This document shows, piece by piece, positions 1 to 12,474 of a stretch of 64,000 bases of DNA. The notes below the pieces were generated by a model. That model was given only the letters and a program-made list of their open reading frames with translations. It made no database searches and had not been told where the DNA came from. Where the stretch lies: the NCBI GenBank assembly GCA_032871835.1, contig CM065298.1, forward strand, positions 9,659,596-9,723,595. The letters are read 5' to 3'. The DNA is from Dipteronia dyeriana (Eukaryota; Streptophyta; Magnoliopsida; Sapindales; Sapindaceae). The position numbers and the translations under genes were made by a program. Positions within the stretch are counted from its first letter, which is position 1, and the number at the start of each line of letters is the position of its first letter.

Positions 1-194
1 TAGTAGAAGACTCTCTATTGTTTTCTTTGTTTTCTTTTCAGATATTTGTTCTTTTTAGATTATTGTGCCATTATGGATTCGAGATTCGGGATTAAGTAAA
101 TTGGATGGTCTTCGATGCGCTTCTAGGTACGAGTCTATTCATACTTACGCATATAATACGAGATTTAATTATATTTCTATATATAAAGTTTACA
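1..194 (+). repeat. 3' part of the 5' LTR of the first LTR element
   Basis: Similar to 7330-7523 with scattered substitutions, and it ends in TTTACA. The first 366 bases or so of this LTR lie outside the window. Confidence 0.8.
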
Positions 195-209
195 GAGGTA
201 TCAGAACCA
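195..209 (+). promoter_or_regulatory. Primer-binding site of the first LTR element
   Basis: GAGGTATCAGAACCAC directly after the LTR end resembles the initiator-Met tRNA primer site (TGGTATCAGAGCC) with two differences. It sets the plus orientation of the element. Confidence 0.65.
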
Positions 210-388
210 CTCGTATTGTTGCATATGTTGAATAGTTTTGATTTCGTATTAGTATTTTACTTTTATGCACACAGGTTAATTGAATTAAATTTTTACTTTC
301 GTAGATATATCCATATTCAACAAATGTATATTATTATGTTTTGACTTATTTGATAACATGGAGAATCACGCCTCCTTTAGGTATGCAT

Positions 389-492
389 GAATTTGAATGC
401 AAATTGAATTAGATGGAATTTGAATGCAAATTGAATTAGATGGAATTTGAATGCAAATTGAATTAGATGGAATTTGAATGCAAATTGAATTT
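389..492. repeat. 27-bp tandem repeat, about four copies
   Basis: Near-identical 27-bp units begin at 389, 416, 443 and 470, each containing TTTGAATGCAAATTGAATT. The array lies just inside the 5' LTR and shows no coding potential. Confidence 0.9.
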
Positions 493-723
493 GTTTTGTT
501 TCATGATTTGAGTACAATAATTGGATAAATTATTATAATTGAGACAAGGCAAGATTCTTGGATCTCCACGGCCGTCAGGTATTGAGTTGCATCAATGGCG
601 TTTTCTAGAGAGATGCAGATTTGATCACATGATAGGCCTCGCACGAGACTCGCATCAGACCCATACCATTAGCGGGTCGAAAGGTGATCCAGACCCGTGC
701 TCAGAGGCAGGTCGTCTGCATCA

Positions 724-790
724 GACCCACCCAGATGGGGTCGTTCTTCACGGACCCACCCAGATGGGGTCGTTCTTCATGGACCCACCT
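724..790. repeat. 29-bp direct duplication
   Basis: Two nearly identical 29-bp units starting GACCCACCCAGATGGGG lie at 724-752 and 753-781, with a partial third start after them. This is a GC-rich patch in an AT-rich element. Short overlapping reading frames here show no known domain. Confidence 0.85.
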
Positions 791-1289
791 GTTGGTGTGC
801 ATCGCGAATTCGTTTGAGCCTTGATTGGCTGTCCTATTCCCCGATGACGACATGGCTTACTGCCGTTGAAGAGATCCTCACCTTTACGGATCTCTAAATT
901 GTCGATCGATATGCAAATATTTACGGACCTCGTGATATGGAACCATTCCAAGCGGCTTGACGCTGTCGTTGCTGCCATTTTGGTGGCCATGAAACCTAGG
1001 GTTTTTTTGGGTTGTTTTTGGATTGGGCCAACTTTTGTGAATCAGGTATAGTTTTGGACTGTTTTGAAATTTTTATGGGCAATTTTATAATTAACTAAAA
1101 TGGAGGTATCAATGTGTAATGTTCACGAGTTAGGACCGATTTATAATTTCAAAAGATATTTGGGACCAATTTAATATTTTGAAAAATATATGGGCCAATT
1201 TAAAATTTACCAAAGTCATGGGGCAATTTTAAAATTTTCCAAAATTTTCTATGAAAAATAATTACAGTTCATTAATAATTATTATGATT

Positions 1290-2850
1290 TCGGATGATTA
1301 TGTTTCACGTAGTGACTAATTATTAAGATTTCATAATAATTATTAGTTTGTTTAAAATTAATAATTGATAGAATTTTCTTATGAATCGGATGACTATGTT
1401 TTCACGTAGTGAACTAGTCATTAAGATTTTGAGAAATTCGTCGGTTATCGATTATTAATGATTTTGATTTAATAATTGATAGAATTTTCTCGTGAATCGA
1501 ATACTTATGTTTCACGTAGTGACTAATCATTAAGATTTTGAGAAATTCGTCGGTTATCGATTATTGATGAGGTTAAAATTAATAATCTGTTTTGAATATT
1601 CTCGTGAATCGAGTGATTATATTTCACATAGTGACTAATCATTTCGATTTTGAGAATTTAGTTGGCTAACGATTATTAATTTGATAAGTTTTAATAATTG
1701 TTAGAATATTCTCGTGAATTGGATGATTATGTTTCACGTAGTAACTAATCATTAAGATTTTAAGATGTTTGTTGGTTATCAATTATTAAATTTGAATGCA
1801 AAGATGAAAATGCATGTGTTAATCATCTCCGTAGGAGGGTTATATGTGATAGGTGATGTTATTCTCCGTAGGAGGTTCATCATCTTGAGGTATTCATTTA
1901 TAGAACTGCAATGACAGAATTATATGCATGTCATGAGTGATGTTCTTCTCCGTAGGAAGTTAATCATCTTGAGGTATTCATCTACAGAACTGCAATGATA
2001 GAATTATATGTATTTGATGAGTGATGTTCTTCTCTGTAGGAGGTTCATTATCTCGAGGTATTCACTTATACAATATGTTGTGAATATTAGACACGTGTGA
2101 TGGGTGATGTTCTTCTCCTTAGGATGTTCATCATCTTGAGGTATTCATTTATATAATATGATATAAATATTAGATATGTTGGAAGTTGTCTCTAATATAT
2201 TTTCATTTAATTGAATGAAAATGCCCAACACTTAATGATGCCTACATATTCTATACGCTCACAAATAATATATACTCAACATAAATTTAAGAAGGTTATA
2301 TATTTCTCATTGTTTTATATAACTTTTAAAATAAAAATTACGTGTGACCGTGTTGGATTGATTAAGAGAAATATATAAATTTATGTTGGATGTAATGATA
2401 TTGGATTTGCAGTTCTTGGTTTACAAATGTATAACCAATAAAATTATTATGGAATTGGATTGTTATGCTTCTACGTAGTAGACTAACTATTAATATTTCA
2501 TTATGATTTGTTTATTTCATTAAGGACATTAATTGATTATATTATAAAGTTGGATGGTTATGTTTCTACGTAGTGGATTGATCATTAGGATTTTATAATT
2601 ATATAATCAATTGTGTTTGGAATATTTATGGGGTTGGATGGCTATGTATACACGCAGTGAACTAGTTGTTAAGATTCCATAATATTCATTGGATTATCAA
2701 TGACTAAGGTTTTGAACTGCATTGAGGTAAAACTATACATGTGTTGATCATCTGCCTAAGAGAATCATCACTTGTGTAAGTTTTGAGAGCATTGGAGAAT
2801 AAAGAGTGATGTTCATCTCCCAAAGAGGTTGATCACTTGTAGAAGAGTTT
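1290..2850 (+). repeat. Diverged hairpin-repeat array in the LTR element leader
   Basis: At least a dozen diverged units each centre on a short palindrome. Units at about 1294, 1390, 1505, 1613 and 1723 have inner arms TCAC/GTGA around a GTA-like loop and outer arms of the type ATGAYTA/TARTCAT. Units at about 1800-2140 have inner arms CTCC/GGAG around GTA and outer arms GATG/CATC. Further looser units lie near 2455, 2550, 2640, 2750 and 2805. Arm changes are often compensated. Frames are full of stops, so this is not a protein repeat. Confidence 0.7.
2278..2390. repeat. Imperfect inverted repeat
   Basis: CAACATAAATTT near 2278 is mirrored by AAATTTATGTTG near 2390, and ATATATTTCTC by GAGAAATATAT just inside. 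The arms enclose about 60 bases and lie within the leader of the first LTR element. Confidence 0.6.
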
Positions 2851-3376
2851 TAACACGTGCATTGTGGTCTTTGTCCAAAAGACAGATTATATTGTTGTGT
2901 TGGATTTCCATGAAAGTTAAATCATTGTTTATAATGATTATGGAAATCGGTGTGAGCATGAATATAGTGTGATTTAATTTCTTTTTAAACACCTTTACTA
3001 TTTTTTAAATACATGTTATTTAGGTATTGGTTGATGGACCTTTTTGATGGATTTGATGAGATGCTCCAATTGGATTTTATCTTAGCGATGATTAAAGGGT
3101 AAATAAAAATTAGTGAACCCACTATCAAAAGTTTGTTAAGGTCACCTTATAAATAGATGGATAGAATAATCTATTTTATGAAGTTATGTCCTTTTTTATC
3201 ATTTTGATAAAGGTGATAGTGTACAAACACCAAAGAAAGTAGTCTGAAAATTTTGACAATTCAACATAGCAAGTTAAAGAAAATACTGAGGAAAAAATAA
3301 TAATTTGTTATCGCAAAAAAGTGTAACCCTTGATTTATGTTTTGTAATCTTTGATTGGTTATCGATTAAACACTTA

Positions 3377-4019
3377 GGTGGCGTTTGGTTACCATGGTGG
3401 AATATGAATTAGAATGGTAATGGTAATGAGAATTGGAATGGAATGGAATGGAAAACTGATTTCTTTGTTTGGTTGAGACTTTAGAATCAATATCTGAATC
3501 AGTAATATTTTGTTTGGTTAACAACTGAATGAAATGGAATCAACTGTATTTTGACCAAAATACCCCTAATTACAAAACATTTATAATAACATTATTTATT
3601 ATGGATAATAATAATAACAAAAACATGAAAGTATATATAATATTATATTTACATATAATAATATATTATAATATTAATAATATATATATTATTACAATAT
3701 ATATATATATATATTACTAACAATACTATTATATATTATATAAAATATATCATATAAATATATTACATAATTATATATATTATTATTATTATTATATATT
3801 ATATCATATATATCATATACATATATTACATAATAATATATATTATAAATATTATTATATATTTTTTCATATATATTTAAATATAATATAATATATATAA
3901 ATAATGTGTATATATATACAATAATAATAAAATAATTTATATAATTAGAAAATAATAATAAAATATAATATATATTTTGGATAATAACAATAAAATATAA
4001 AAGCATAAATTATATAGTA

Positions 4020-4062
<43 letters not shown>

Positions 4063-4503
4063 ATATATATAATATTTATTATAATATGTATTATGTATAA
4101 TACATATAATATTAATAATAATAATAATAATATATTTTGTATAATATAATATATATAATATATAATGTATGTATATATTTTGGATAATAATAATATAATA
4201 TAAAATAATATATATTTATATATTATATAATATATGAATATATATATATATATATATGTGTGTGTGTTATTTTTGGAAATGAGAGTATTTTTGGAATAGA
4301 GTTGAAGATAGAGGGTTATTTTTGGAAGAGAAAATTTTATAATGGAATGGAATGGGCATTCCATTGGTTTTTGGATGGAATGTCCATTCCACCAAAATGG
4401 TGGAATCCACATTCCAATGGAATGCCCATTCCATTGGCAATTAACAAACCAAACAAATGGAATGGATTTCTTTCCATTCCATTCCACCCAACCAAACACC
4501 ACC
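3377..4503. mobile_element. PIF/Harbinger-type MITE, 1127 bp, TSD TTA
   Basis: The element begins GGTGGCGTTTGGTT and ends AACCAAACACCACC, so the termini are inverted repeats. TTA occurs directly outside each end (3374-3376 and 4504-4506). A 3-bp TTA target duplication and a GGTGTTTGG-type terminus fit Tourist-like elements of the PIF/Harbinger superfamily. The ends carry GGAATGGAATGG-type repeats, and the core (3600-4260) is almost pure A/T with many TA and ATT runs. No transposase is seen; the frames across it are low-complexity translations. Confidence 0.85.
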
Positions 4504-5114
4504 TTAGTGGTTTGTTTCTTGTAATACTTTTTATATTATAAATTCTTCCAATGAACTCAGTATTTAATAGAGACCAATTGGTTAAGAGGTTTTATTTGAA
4601 TTTATGATAATATTTAGATTATCTTTAACTTCTAAACGTTTTATTAGATGATATTTCGATTTTGGTTCTGAAATGTATAGTACAATTTTCATAATATGAC
4701 TGAGAATTTAAATTAATATCTTAAAGCTTATTCAAGATAATAGATTTTTGCTTATGATTTTCACCTAGTGAGATATTATATGGTGATTTTTGTAAATAAT
4801 AATATTTATGGATCTTCGAACTCTTCTCATATTCTAAGTTCTACTTTTAGGTTTTAGAATTAAATTGATGATTATTCTTATAGTTTAGATATAATCTTTT
4901 TTAATCACATGACCAAAGGTAGAATGAAGATAATTGATTCGTAGAACATTTTGATTTTTTTTCTTAAAAAAAAAAATCGGTTTTAAGTCTTTTGATTAAT
5001 TGAATTAAAAGTGATTTCATAAAATAAAAGGATAGGACTGTAAAGATTAGAAACTACTGGGAATAGTTCATAGAACTTGTTATGTTTTATTTATGAGAAT
5101 GATTTTGTCTATGC

Positions 5115-5164
5115 ATTATACATTCTTAAAAGGGGGGAGAGTGGTGTTGTTAAGAATGTATAAT
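5115..5164. repeat. Perfect 15-bp stem-loop with a polypurine loop
   Basis: ATTATACATTCTTAA at 5115-5129 is exactly mirrored at 5150-5164. The 20-base loop contains AAGGGGGGAGAGTGG followed by TGTTG, which looks like a polypurine tract joined to an LTR start. It may be a trace of an older element inside the first LTR element. Confidence 0.75.
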
Positions 5165-5982
5165 TTAAAAGACTTGCATTTAAGAAAGAAATCTTGTGCT
5201 TGTGATATTTATGTTGAATAAATGGCATGTTTATTAAATTGCAATTTTGGATGTCTTTGGAGTTAAGGTTTTGACTTAGATGTCAAATAGTTGCAAACTA
5301 ATTGGTTGAAAGTCATGTGGTTAGATTTATGGCTAAAAGATTTTACTTGAAAATTAGTATTAAATTTGTATACTTTAAGACTTCATTAATATAGTTAATC
5401 AAGTTTTTAAACAATGGTATTTAGTTTAATAATGTAGTGGCATTTTAAGACTTGTTAAATGTTTTATTTTTCCATTAGATGTAACTGGAGGTCTGTGGGA
5501 GTAAGTTTATTTTCCATGTGCTCTATGTTGTCATTTATGTGACATTAAGAATTTTATCTATATTATTTCGAGGTGAAAAATCTCAGACAAGCTTATTTTG
5601 ATAATGCTATTGAGAAAATATATTAATAGAGCACTTAAAGGATTGATATGCTTATAAGATTACTTGTTTGAGGTACCTATTGGTAAAAATGATAAACTTA
5701 CATAAATTTTTTAATTCCTCAAGTATATTAGAGTGTTCTCATAAGAAAAAGATCATGTATGTATATGCAAATGATAGTTTGATGTAAGCTTAATATATAT
5801 ATATATATATGTATGTATTGACTCTATTATTACATTAGTAGACTTTATGGATTTCAAATCAATTTGGCATGTATTATTGAATTAAAAAAATGGGAAGTTT
5901 CATAGTATTTGTAGAGGTTAAGTGTTTCATGCTTACATGTATGTATGGATAAAGAAGTATGTGGCTTTATATATTACAACTC

Positions 5983-6164
5983 TAGAGAATTTTGATTCTT
6001 AAATCATATTTTAAAGAGATTGTGATAATTTCAATATGATAAGAGATCTCAAAGTTTTATCCTATGGATATTATAGAGAATTTTGATTCTAAAATCATAT
6101 TTTAAAGAGATTGTGATAATTTCAATATGATAAGAGATCTCAAAGTTTTATCATATGGATATTA
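5983..6164. repeat. 91-bp tandem duplication
   Basis: Two adjacent 91-bp copies at 5983-6073 and 6074-6164 differ at only a few bases, so the duplication is recent relative to the surrounding element. No coding frame is seen. Confidence 0.9.
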
Positions 6165-6963
6165 TGGTAAGAGAAAGATTTAAGAGTTGTGAGTTTCTAA
6201 TAGCCATAAGTAAATTAACTCTTGATACACTAACCAAGATATTTGACTCCGGAGGTTTTGTGGAGTATGTTATATCATGTATTAGATGATTGATATTTTT
6301 GATGTGTTTGGTTAGTGGGAGTTGTCTTTAATTAGATTAACTGTATTTATTCTATGCATATTTGTTTCATATTCTAGAGAATATATTATATATGCATGTT
6401 AAGATGTTTGTCATATTTGTTATTGTGTGCACACGAATGGTTGGTTATGGCAAGAAATCCCAAGCTTTTAGCTTTGTGGGGGCAATTCGCTTATAAGGTA
6501 TAAAGTTTCCACCGATGAGTGAACATTACTTAAGACATAAAGATTTACCCGTCTTAAGGGAGATTAAACTCATGGTCAAAATGTTTGGAAAATGAGTGTA
6601 AAATGCTTAAGATGTTAAGTTTGCTTGTCTTAAGCTGTTTTGCATTATGCGAAGTTGGACCTATATGGAAATAGGCATGATGATCACATTTGCATGTAAT
6701 TTCCATACCACACGTACATACCATTTTACCCGGGTAGGTAAAGCTAAGGGTAATTTGATTACATATGGTCTTATGTCGATTAAATATGTAATGATCTTTA
6801 TAGTTGGATACTTGAGGTTCTATTGGACTAACGGGAAGGAAGGTGTTACTCTCTTAAACATTCTTTGTGGCCACATATAATTGTTTGTCAATTCAGAGAG
6901 TCGTTTTCTAAAATGAATTTTCAAATCTAAAATAATAATGTTTATGTAGCTCAAGTAGGAGAA

Positions 6964-7523
6964 TGTAAGATTTTTATAAAATTTGTGAGCAACATATGAT
7001 ATTATATTTGGAGTTTATGAAAAACTGAATTGATTGGAATGTTTAAGTAAGTGAGAGTTGTCCGGATAAAGGCCGTTATTAATGTGATCAATATTTGTTG
7101 GGCTCGGTGCACCTTAGCTACATTAAATATATGTAGGATATGGTATGTTCTATTGTATATGTGTGGACCTAGTATTCCTATTAGGACTAGTCATCCTATT
7201 AGGTTTTAAGAATTCTTTATGGGTTAGGATTCTAGGAAGTTATACTGTTTATAAGGGGTCCCTAATCTCACTAATAGAATGTATTACAGAATTGTCTTCC
7301 CATTAGGCAATCTGAGAAAGGTGAGAAGAGAGTAGAAGACTCGCTGTTGTTTTCTTTATTTTCTTTTCAGGTATTTGTTCTTTTCAGGTTATTGTGCCAC
7401 TATGGATTCAGGATTCGGGATTAAGTAAATTGGATGGTTTCCGCTGCGCTTCTAGCCACACGTCTACTCATACTTATGTATATGATACGAGATATAATTA
7501 TATTTCTATACATAAAGCTTACA
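6964..7523 (+). repeat. 3' LTR of the first LTR element (560 bp)
   Basis: Starts TGTAAG and ends CTTACA, a 6-bp inverted terminus. It is preceded by a purine-rich stretch (AGTAGGAGAA) that may be the polypurine tract. Its last 194 bp match the window start. The flanking target duplication cannot be tested because the left end of the element is outside the window. Confidence 0.8.
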
Positions 7524-7832
7524 CTGCGACCATCAAAGAAAAAAAAATGTAGTTTACTAAACCTTTTTACTACCTAATATATCGTTTAATTTTCTTTGGT
7601 TAGTTTACCAATTCTCATCCCTTTTTCGTCTTTTTTGCCTACATGCGAAAAGAAATCACACATAAAGCAAAAAATTATTGGGTTCAAGATTTTAGTGTTG
7701 AAATTGTGATGGTGTTTGTGATTAGATGATGTTTTCGGAGTGATTGGGAAAGTGGGTTTTTTTAGGGAAGAAAACATTACTGGTTGATGTGAATCAATTG
7801 ACATCAAATATGTGTGGGTTTTACTTTAGGTG
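7524..7832. other. Unique spacer between two LTR elements
   Basis: This 309-bp stretch lies between the first LTR element and the Tat element; its right end is the Tat insertion site. A minus-strand frame of 73 codons (7586-7807) has no recognisable domain. The pre-insertion sequence would continue at 19824. Confidence 0.6.
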
Positions 7833-8693
7833 TGTTGACGTTAATTTCTTGATGGATAAAAAAGTCAACAACGTTGGGTTTGGTTATGACCTATCAAAAG
7901 AGAGAGAAAGTGATTGCAATTGAAGTTATTAAGACACGAGTTTACGTGGTAAAAATCCGATGATCGGAGAAATATCCACGAGTGGCCGTATGCACAACCA
8001 AGCCAAATTTCACTATTTAAATGGAGAATTACACTACTCGGTCTCTCTTGCCTCTCTCTCGTAGTGATTTCTTTTGCTTTTTTCTATTTTTTATCTCTGT
8101 GTCCCTCTTTTTTAGTAAGATTATGGGTCTATTTATACATGCATGGAACCCTAATCCTTGTTGTACAAGTAAGGAAAAGAATTTGTATTTAATTATGACT
8201 GGTTGCTTGTTGCAGTCATTTTTATCTTCTTTCCTATTTTGGAGATCTTTTGATTTGTATCTAAATCTTTGTGGGACTCTAATTACACAATCTGATTTAG
8301 GATTTCATTTTCCTAATCGACATGCGATCTTCTAGAATAATAGAATCGTTGCCTAATCAGGACTTGCTTCCTGTTTGGTACATTATCCTTCTAAAGTCCT
8401 CTAAACTTTTTCCACCTTTTGATGCAAATGCGTATTGGAGTATGACATCGATTTCTTCTCGGGCTTATTCACTTGCACGGATCAAGTGTTTGGACTTCTT
8501 TACTCGGGCTTCTGCATTGTTCCGAGTAGTACTAAACGTGCTGAGTACTCATGCTCGGAATTACTCGGGTTCTTTTTCCTTGATGTCCTGGATGGTCTTC
8601 TAGATTCCAGCTCGGATACCCATCTGACAATCTTCTTTAGGGATTGTCTTATCTTTCAGTGACGTGTATATTCGATAAAATTTACATATAACA
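7833..8693 (-). repeat. 3' LTR of the Tat element
   Basis: Starts TGTTGACG and ends ATAACA on the plus strand, and matches 18966-19823 along its length. On the minus strand it is preceded by a purine run with GGGGG (plus-strand CCCCC at 8697-8701), the likely polypurine tract. Confidence 0.93.
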
Positions 8694-9222
8694 ATACCCC
8701 CTTAAAATATTTTTGCCGAGTAGGATTTTTCCCTTGGCATAAGTATTTTAATCGACCTTCTGGCCTTTTACGCCTCATTAATACAGGAATAACAAACCCT
8801 AAACGAGGCTCTCATTAATGACGTGTTATAATGGCTACCACGCATGTGCAATTTTCCCCTTCACGCGAAATCCTAATGATTATGACGTTTTGAAATTCTG
8901 ACGGCTTGGTCAGCTATTTCCATAACACGTGTCCTCCAACCACTCAGTCTCTCTAGTAACATTTATGAGACACGAGTTATGGATCATTTGATACACCGTC
9001 TACGTCATCAAATCCTTATTTTTGATTTTTCCCGCTTCTCAAAATCCTAGGGTCTCGCATCCATAATCATCGAGTGGCTTATTTAAACTAAAAAAGGCAG
9101 TTTCGTTGTTCATTTTTCGCAGAAAGGAAAAAATAACACAGGCTTGCTTATGCACCAATTCATTTTATTCTTCATCGAAGCATTTCCTGGTTTCTTCTCA
9201 TCTGCCTTAAAGGTCAGTTTAG

Positions 9223-12164
9223 ATGGATCCTGTTTCACAACATCGTCTTTTTGTTATAGTTTTCGTAGTGCTTTAACGTGAAGATTTTCAATTGGTTTCT
9301 TGTGTTCGTAGGTTGTTGAGGGAGATTCCTCCTGATGAGCTTGATTTTTTAGATGTTGATGTTTCTGGGCTTTATTCTGATGTTCGTTTCAGTTCTAGCT
9401 CTGAATCTTCTTCTAGTTTTAAGTAATTTGTTTCTGATCATAGGGTTCCTTTACGATCTAGGATGGGAAAGCATCAAAGTAACCGTACGGTTCACAAACA
9501 CGGTTCAAGCGGTATTCAAGTTGGAAGGCAAGTTGTTGATGAGAGAGATGTTGAGGAGGAGCACCGTGCATCTCGTATTCCCTTCTCACTTGATTTCCCG
9601 AGTGCATATGATGCAAAACCGAACATGGTCGGGGAAACTAAAATCGAAAAGTATCGCACTTGATTTGATCTGGATGGCTCAGTTTTAATGACTCCTGCTG
9701 ATAATAAGGTTGCATGGAATCCTTTTCAGGGCATGGTAGCGATTTATGGAACCATGCTCTATTGTGGGGTGACTCTTCCCCTTCAGCCTTTCATTGCTTG
9801 GTTTCTTGCTAAGGCGGGGATCGCTCCAGCCTAGCTTGTCCCGAACAATTATAGGATCCTGATGTGTATGTGGCACATGTGGAGCCGAATGAACTTGCCA
9901 CCGTCTTCTCCTCGCGAAATTAGACACTTCTATATTCTAATGCAATCTTATCGGTCAGGAACTTACTTGTTTTTATCCAGCCAGTCAGATAGCTGGATTC
10001 CTAAGAGGTAGAAGGTGAATCAAGGGGTTGATATTTCTTGAGACGCCAAAAAGAAAGGCCTTGTGTGGGGTTTTCCTACCTCAAACAAGCATTAGAAGAA
10101 TAACTGGTTTTTTACCGGAGGGAGCTCAGGGCTTGAGACCGAGTTCTTAGCTGGGAAAGATCAGGAAGTGTTAAGGGTTCCTCGTTTCTTTTGCTCTCTC
10201 AATCGTTGAAACACGTCGCGGCCTACTTACACTGACGTCGAGTTGACTAACCTTGATCAGATGGCTGTGCGCACTCTGGAGAAAAGAAGCATGTTGTTTT
10301 TTTTTATGAGAAGAAAATGATAGCTCTCGGCTTCTTTCCTCAGATTTCGGATTATCGCAGACATTGTAAGTATAATCTCTTCTACTTTATATTTTTACTC
10401 ATTTTATTCTTTTTTCTAACTCATTCATGTTCAGTGTATGACTCAGACATCGTCTGCGACGTCCAGGCTCACCAGGTGAAATTGATTACTCAAGTGAGTC
10501 GTAAGGAGGCTTCTCTCCAAAATAAGGAAGGGATTGCTTCACCTAATGATGAGCCAGATGAAGATTTCGATGAAGTGGATGAGCAAGTTTTCGAGTATAT
10601 TCCTAAAGTCATTCAGCCGACCGTGGGGGAGTCAAGCGGTCTGAGTGACCTTTTTAGAACTAATAGTGCCCAGAGGGTGTCTGAGGATGAAGGCAGGCAG
10701 GGAGGGCATCCTAGTGGTACAGTGTCGGGTGAGCCTAGCTCCCTGGTCGATGAAGTTCCCACCGAGCAGTTTGGGGATAAAGAAGGGGTTAGGGCACCCC
10801 CTGATGAGCAGGCTAACCTTCATCCTATTCTTTTTGAATCCTTTCAAGATATTACTGAAGATCAAGAAGATCATGTAGTTGACCTCGGCTTCCAGCGTAC
10901 TCGGGTTGAGAAAAAGAAGGCAACTGACTCTCCTACTCGTCCTCAAAAGATTCCTGGAGTGGTGTCATTTGTTGAATCAAGTGACGATGACGCCGATGCT
11001 AGAGTTTCCCCGAGTGTCCATGTGGAGGCGCTTTTGGGAGGAATGGAAACTTCGAACAATATGAATAAGGATTCTTTACCCCTTGAAGTTACGGATGTAG
11101 GAGTAGGATCCTTGGGTAATCTCATGTGTCCCACCCCCAAGATATATTGAGGATTATTTCATTAGGTCGGGCTGTTATCGGGGATGACCACTGGAGCCGT
11201 TTCAGGAATGGTTCCACAACTGGTCGTCTTCAAAACATTTTCAATAGTACATCTTAAGTAAGTCTTTTACGTAAGTCTTAGATTTTTAACTCACTCTTCC
11301 CTACAGGTGGTTGTTGAGTTTGCTGAGTTTGTTCAGACGTAATAACATCAAGCCGATCGGATTAGACATCTTGAAGCTCAGTTGAAGGAGAGTGAGGATA
11401 GTCGTGCTCGGATTGAGGCGGCCTATCAAAGGAAGGTGAGCTCTGCTAAAAAATTTATCGATCATTGCTTGGCTAAACAAATTAAGGCCGATGAGAGAGC
11501 TTTTGCTATAGAAGAGAAGGTTGTATCCTTCCAAAATTTACTCTCTGTCGTCCAAGAGTCAATGCTCAAAGCTGAACAAGAGGCTGAGCAAGCCAAATTC
11601 TCTTATGAGTAGAAAATTGAAGATCTTAAGCGTCAAGCCTTGACTATCAAATCTCTTTCGAATGAAGCCCATCTGGAACTTGAAGTCCGAGGGGTTGATC
11701 ACTTCAAAAAGTCCTCAGCCTATGATACCTAGCTCCTTAGGGAGTTTCAACGGGGGCTGGTCTCCGCTGGTGAATTCTTTAAGGTCAAAAATCGGGCAAC
11801 TGATAGAGCTCGGGCCAACTGGGAGCTATCAATTAAAAACCATGTAGATCGGTCCTTGGAGTCTCTTCGAACTCAAATGAAGGAATGTAGAGCTTATTGT
11901 CGAAGTCTAGGGAAAAAGCCCCATCCTATGCATTTGGAGTTCCCATCGGAGCATTCCCTCTCGACCTTTTATGCTAGTCAGGAAACTGGTATGGATGGGT
12001 CAAAGTCTGACGTTAGGCCAGTCCCTGGAACGAATTATAGTGAATGGATAAATGACTCGATCGACTCAATCGCCTAGCCTTCTAAAGAAAGTCTTCTCCA
12101 TGAATACGAAATGGTACCCGACCCGAGCATTGGCAAGAGCTCCAAATCCTCATCTCAGCCTTAG
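9223..12164 (+). pseudogene. Antisense accessory ORF of the Tat element, degraded
   Basis: This region reads opposite to gag-pol and lies between integrase and the 3' LTR. A stretch near 9690-9890 reads as LPLQPFIAWFLAKAGIAPA followed by a stop and then VPNNYR, resembling the 'putative gypsy type transposon' (Transposase_28-like) family found in plant Tat elements. Next comes an acidic open stretch of 277 codons (10317-11150), then a Lys/Glu-rich segment (11382-11612) that looks like a coiled coil. Candidate introns with GT-AG ends lie at 10366-10434 and about 11258-11306. Several stops break the frame. The function of this protein class is unknown. Confidence 0.7.
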
Positions 12165-12278
12165 ACGTTTTTGTAAAATTTTGCATTTGTAAAAATGAAT
12201 TATAATCAATGAATTTCCATATTTTGCCAAGCTTTGTCATGAATTCGGCATGCATCTTTTTGTTAATAGCTTTTAATT

Positions 12279-12474
12279 GCCAAGTATCTTATTTAACTGG
12301 CTTTATTGTCTGAGCGATTCTTTAAACGCCAAGTATCTTATTAAACTCAATTTCATGTGTCAAGTATCTTATTAAACTGGCTAATGTAATTTTAAGTGAC
12401 AAGTATCTTATTAAACTGACTAGCGTAATTTTAAGTGCCAAATATCTTATTAAACTGACTAGTATTATTAACCG
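12279..12474. repeat. Tandem repeat in the 3' variable region of the Tat element
   Basis: Five diverged units start at about 12279, 12329, 12358, 12397 and 12436, each holding CCAAGTATCTTATTAAACT or a close variant. The last three have a 39-bp period. The array lies between the integrase end and the antisense ORF end, where Tat elements are known to carry variable tandem repeats. Confidence 0.88.

Larger units (their letters stand above)
1..7523 (+). mobile_element. Non-coding LTR retrotransposon, 5' end cut by the window
   Basis: The first 194 bases match the last 194 bases of a 560-bp repeat at 6964-7523, so the two are LTRs of one element. A sequence close to the initiator-Met tRNA primer site follows the left copy, and a purine-rich tract precedes the right one, which places the element on the plus strand. 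The roughly 6.8 kb between the LTRs shows no gag or pol motifs in any frame. It holds several tandem repeats, a hairpin array and an inserted MITE. It is best described as a large non-autonomous (LARD-like) element; its lineage is not recognisable. Confidence 0.8.

Noticed and set aside
3692..4502. Long Tyr/Ile/Asn-rich minus-strand frames
   Set aside because: They are translations of AT microsatellite DNA in a MITE core.
1..7523. Possible endogenous pararetrovirus or coding retroelement
   Set aside because: No RT, movement-protein or coat motifs in any frame; paired LTRs instead show a non-coding LTR element.
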